A stretch of 64,000 nucleotides of DNA, taken from positions 20,297,046-20,361,045 of the forward strand of contig CM077824.1 in the NCBI GenBank assembly GCA_039720395.1, written 5' to 3'. The notes beneath the pieces are model-generated. The model had not been told where the DNA came from, made no database searches, and saw nothing but the letters and a program-made list of their open reading frames with translations. Shown piece by piece: positions 63,101 to 64,000 of the stretch. Position numbers and translations under genes: made by a program. The DNA is from Liquidambar formosana (taxonomy: Eukaryota; Streptophyta; Magnoliopsida; Saxifragales; Altingiaceae). Positions within the stretch are counted from its first letter, which is position 1; the number at the start of each line of letters is the position of its first letter.

Positions 63101-63862
63101 TGAGCCCTCCACCTAATAGCTTAGGCTTTTAGGTTGGAAATTCAACATGGTATTAGAGCCTATTGTCGTTATTGTTCTTAGGCCTATTTCATTTGTAAAG
63201 CCCGTTATTATTGTTGTCGTCCAAGTGACAGGCCTTCTTGTCTTGTTAGGCCTGCACGTGAGGGGATTGTTGGGAAGTCCCACATTCCACATCGATTAAA
63301 TATTAAGTTTGATATGGCTTCATATACCTATTTGGTCCTTCACCTAATAGCTTAGGCTTTTAGGTTGGAAACTTAATAGACATCATCTTAACATTTTTAT
63401 GGCTCAACTTTGAGGGTTTCATCGACTATTTTTAGCCTTTTCCTTGTTGGTTCCGTTTGATGACGACTTCTTTTCTTGCGCTGTAGATTGTTCCGACTGA
63501 ATACAAATATATCTCAAAAGAAGTTTTGCCAACTAATCAATTCTCTGTCACGGAATATTTTTCCCCCATGAATGAGTTTGATCGGACCTGGCCAGGTTGG
63601 TTGGCATCAGAGTTTATGTGAATCTATTTCAACATTTTGATAAACGATCCATTTCAACTTACTCTTCCTCTACCCTCCTCAACTTACCACCCCCCTCCCC
63701 TACTTTGGTACTGATTCTTAACCTCATTGTTCTTAAATGCAGCTGTTTACTTCTTATATGATCTGTCGCCAATTACTGTGACTATTAAAGAAGAACGCCG
63801 GAGTTTTCTCCACTTCATCACTAGGCTTTGTGCAGTATTGGGTGGTACATTTGCCTTAACAG
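48609..63862 (+). CDS. ERGIC3: ERGIC3/Erv46-type ER-Golgi cargo receptor (3' end outside window)
   Basis: Ten coding exons with GT-AG borders and matching phases give 327 codons: 48609-48696, 53987-54069, 55508-55583, 55717-55784, 57559-57643, 57915-58036, 58114-58197, 61897-62043, 63487-63595 and 63743-63862. The start ATG opens MGVKQALKSLDAFPRAEDHL, the conserved plant N-terminus. A transmembrane segment follows (IIGLIIMATLFLHELRYYL, about residues 32-50), then the luminal Erv46 domain (YGVLDVQRVAGNFH, VSHIIHDLSFG, VYFLYDLSPITV) and the start of the second membrane segment (LCAVLGGTFALTG). In yeast and animals, Erv41/Erv46 form a complex that cycles between ER and Golgi and retrieves cargo; the plant role is inferred. 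About 55-60 residues, including the rest of the second membrane helix and the cytosolic tail, lie past 64000. There is no stop or frameshift in the exons. Introns 1, 4, 7 and 8 hold transposons. Confidence 0.95.
48697..49655. other. ERGIC3 intron 1, 5' part, nothing recognised
   Basis: AT-rich intron. The frame at 48543-48926 is exon 1 read through into the intron and then unrelated sequence. Confidence 0.5.
49660..50012 (+). mobile_element. LINE 3' fragment with A tail
   Basis: The end of a plant LINE ORF2 (FFWCIWKERNLRNFGVVESS), then a 3'UTR reading GAGGGTTTAAGCCC and AATACATACATCTACTTTATC before an A run (49995-50012). Confidence 0.75.
50335..53636 (+). mobile_element. L1-type LINE, ~3.3 kb, 5' truncated and decayed
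   Basis: Starts inside the endonuclease domain (MRDFDFFIREDALKDTPLIN, then TSDHCPIVLDSD). It continues through the reverse transcriptase (KDFWPISLVSSLYKILADVL, QGAFVEGRNILD, KVDLEKAYDHVCWDFLD), past the region where the FADD box would be (broken as LQMTYYFF in another frame), to the zf-RVT end (VPLKIRVFAWCVAHKR) and a 3'UTR ending TTATTATCAATAAAATTC with an A tract at 53630-53636. Stops and frameshifts throughout. It lies in sense orientation in ERGIC3 intron 1. Confidence 0.9.
53735..53831 (+). mobile_element. LINE 3'UTR tail
   Basis: A 97-bp tail (GTTGTAGGACCTCTCGTCC, TTCTTAATAAAATTTTCGTT) like the ends of the other LINEs here. It is an extremely truncated insertion about 100 bp downstream of the larger element. 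Confidence 0.65.
53987..54069 (+). CDS. ERGIC3: ERGIC3 exon 2 (first transmembrane helix)
   Basis: It encodes IIGLIIMATLFLHELRYYL and TTYTVHQ after a TTTGTAG acceptor. Confidence 0.95.
54113..54135. repeat. TA microsatellite
   Basis: About eleven TA units in ERGIC3 intron 2. A CA/TA tract lies at 54825-54850 in the same intron. Confidence 0.9.
54160..54790 (-). mobile_element. LINE fragment, zf-RVT region
   Basis: The minus-strand reading includes FFELHIWNKILTRDKIY and EESMDHFFMHNS, matching the zf-RVT end of plant LINEs. It is antisense to ERGIC3 in intron 2 and decayed, with no clear borders. 54851-55507 shows nothing recognised. Confidence 0.6.
55508..55583 (+). CDS. ERGIC3: ERGIC3 exon 3
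   Basis: It encodes MSVDLKRGETLPIHINMTF, the start of the luminal domain, including a possible N-glycosylation site (NMT). Confidence 0.95.
55717..55784 (+). CDS. ERGIC3: ERGIC3 exon 4
   Basis: It encodes LSVDAIDMSGKHEVDLDTNI, a well conserved family segment, and ends at WK before GTAAGA. Confidence 0.95.
55785..56780. other. ERGIC3 intron 4, 5' part, unassigned
   Basis: AT-rich, with A-rich (56180-56220) and T-rich (56551-56570) tracts. No exon or element identified. Confidence 0.4.
56786..57327 (-). mobile_element. TRIM concatemer: three LTRs in ERGIC3 intron 4
   Basis: LTRs at 56786-56897, 56988-57099 and 57214-57327, with two internal regions of about 90 and 114 bp. Primer binding sites (complement of TGGTATCAGAGC or one base off) lie just left of 56988 and 57214. 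A perfect 5-bp duplication ggatt flanks the whole array (56781-56785 and 57328-57332). It is antisense to the gene. Confidence 0.92.
57485..57504. repeat. CT microsatellite near the intron 4 acceptor
   Basis: About ten CT units, 55 bases upstream of exon 5. It may serve as part of the polypyrimidine context. Confidence 0.85.
57559..57643 (+). CDS. ERGIC3: ERGIC3 exon 5
   Basis: It encodes LRLNSYGHIIGTEYLSDLV and the start of a His-rich acidic loop. It lies 227 bases downstream of the last TRIM base. Confidence 0.95.
57915..58036 (+). CDS. ERGIC3: ERGIC3 exon 6
   Basis: It encodes the His/Asp/Glu-rich loop and then MVKKVKKALADGEGCR, with a luminal cysteine. Confidence 0.95.
58114..58197 (+). 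CDS. ERGIC3: ERGIC3 exon 7
   Basis: It encodes VYGVLDVQRVAGNFHMSVHG, a family signature, ending VAQM. Confidence 0.95.
58820..59240 (+). mobile_element. LINE 3' fragment in ERGIC3 intron 7
   Basis: Decayed 3' end with the tail AATACAATTAATACTTTATTTG before an A run, similar in plan to the tail at 49660-50012. The upstream part is poorly recognisable. 58198-58819 and 59241-60054 hold nothing I can name. Confidence 0.5.
60055..60871. mobile_element. hAT-like non-autonomous element rich in GAGCTCG words
   Basis: The ends are TAGGGCTGCAAACAAGCCAA and the complement of TAGGGCTGCAAACGAGCCGA. The flanking 8-mers atcttgtg and tttttgtg match 6/8. Both ends carry dense repeats of GCTCGGCTC/GAGCCGAGC. 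No transposase frame is seen. Confidence 0.75.
60872..61521. other. ERGIC3 intron 7, unassigned
   Basis: Moderately GC-rich stretch with no reading frame or repeat recognised. Confidence 0.4.
61522..61752. mobile_element. MITE with 23-bp inverted ends
   Basis: TAGGGTTTTCTTAACGTGTG at the left and the complement of TAGGGTTTTCTTAACATGTG at the right, 231 bp in all. The second inverted block continues inwards (AATAAATGAGG / CCTCATTTATT), so the transcript could fold. T-rich flanks hide the target duplication. It ends 144 bases before exon 8. Confidence 0.75.
61897..62043 (+). CDS. ERGIC3: ERGIC3 exon 8
   Basis: It encodes VNVSHIIHDLSFGPKYPGIH and the NPLDGTARI motif. The exon follows a 3.7 kb transposon-bearing intron. 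Confidence 0.95.
62044..63031. other. ERGIC3 intron 8, 5' part, unassigned
   Basis: No exon or element recognised. The small frames at 62379-62643 on both strands overlap each other and have no motif. Confidence 0.45.
63037..63378 (+). mobile_element. TRIM, canonical two-LTR copy in ERGIC3 intron 8
   Basis: LTRs at 63037-63147 and 63268-63378 (111 bp each), primer binding site TGGTATTAGAGC (63148-63159, one change), internal region 120 bp with the conserved inverted repeat, and a perfect 5-bp duplication gacat (63032-63036 and 63379-63383). It is in the sense orientation. Confidence 0.92.
63487..63595 (+). CDS. ERGIC3: ERGIC3 exon 9
   Basis: It encodes IVPTEYKYISKEVLPTNQFS and VTEYFSPMNEF. 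It lies 108 bases after the TRIM insertion in intron 8. Confidence 0.95.
63743..63862 (+). CDS. ERGIC3: ERGIC3 exon 10 (start of second membrane helix)
   Basis: It encodes VYFLYDLSPITVTIKEERRS and then FITRLCAVLGGTFALTG before GTTTGT. One or more exons must follow outside the window. Confidence 0.93.
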
Positions 63863-64000
63863 GTTTGTCTTTTACCCACTTTACCGATCATGATTTAAAG
63901 TTTTTCATTGAGTGGAACAAATTTGTGTAATTAGATTTGGAGAGGGTCCTGAATCCAATGAGGAATAAGTTTGGATGGGAAAATTTGTGTTTTCTTGGAA

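Overview
This window is plant nuclear DNA, most likely a flowering plant with a medium-to-large, transposon-rich genome. The evidence is GT-AG introns of several kilobases, two plant-type genes, and dense plant transposable elements: TRIM, copia, gypsy, L1-type LINE, SINE including Au SINE, hAT, Mutator-like and MITEs. The species cannot be named from the sequence. Almost all listed open reading frames are chance frames; real coding sequence is split into short exons.

Two genes are present and point away from each other. On the minus strand, from about 22.76 kb to beyond the left edge, lies a MORC-family GHKL ATPase gene, a nuclear chromatin/silencing ATPase. Eleven exons join in one frame for 533 codons. 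The ATPase exons (6.4 to 1.1 kb) are secure. Two further exons (14.7 and 6.9 kb) encode an N-terminal extension I do not recognise, and the two most upstream exons are tentative. On the plus strand, from about 47.8 kb to beyond the right edge, lies the plant ERGIC3/Erv46 gene, an ER-Golgi cargo receptor of the early secretory pathway. It has a 5'UTR intron and ten coding exons in frame (327 codons seen); its last exons lie outside.

The 25 kb between the genes, and most introns, are transposons. Region by region: MORC introns (1-22.7 kb) carry TRIM arrays, LINE pieces, two SINEs, a copia solo LTR, a gypsy remnant, a hAT-like element and two MITEs in TA microsatellites. 23-29 kb holds a Harbinger-like element, a Mutator-like element, nested SINEs and two nested Mutator-like elements. 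29.1-46.4 kb is one decayed minus-strand Ty1/copia element split by later insertions of large LTRs. ERGIC3 introns carry stacked LINE copies, two TRIM insertions, a hAT-like element and a MITE.

The most interesting content is a small non-coding LTR-retrotransposon (TRIM) family found at six loci. LTRs are about 112 bp, followed by a tRNA-iMet-type primer binding site, about 90-120 bp of internal sequence, and a purine tract. Four loci have perfect 5-bp target duplications and a fifth a 4/5 match. Three loci are concatemers of three or four LTRs. One copy has two identical LTRs of only 48 bp with its own perfect target duplication, which suggests that the deleted form itself transposed. The internal region carries a conserved inverted repeat (CACGTGACAGGCC / GGCCTGCACGTG) just before the purine tract.
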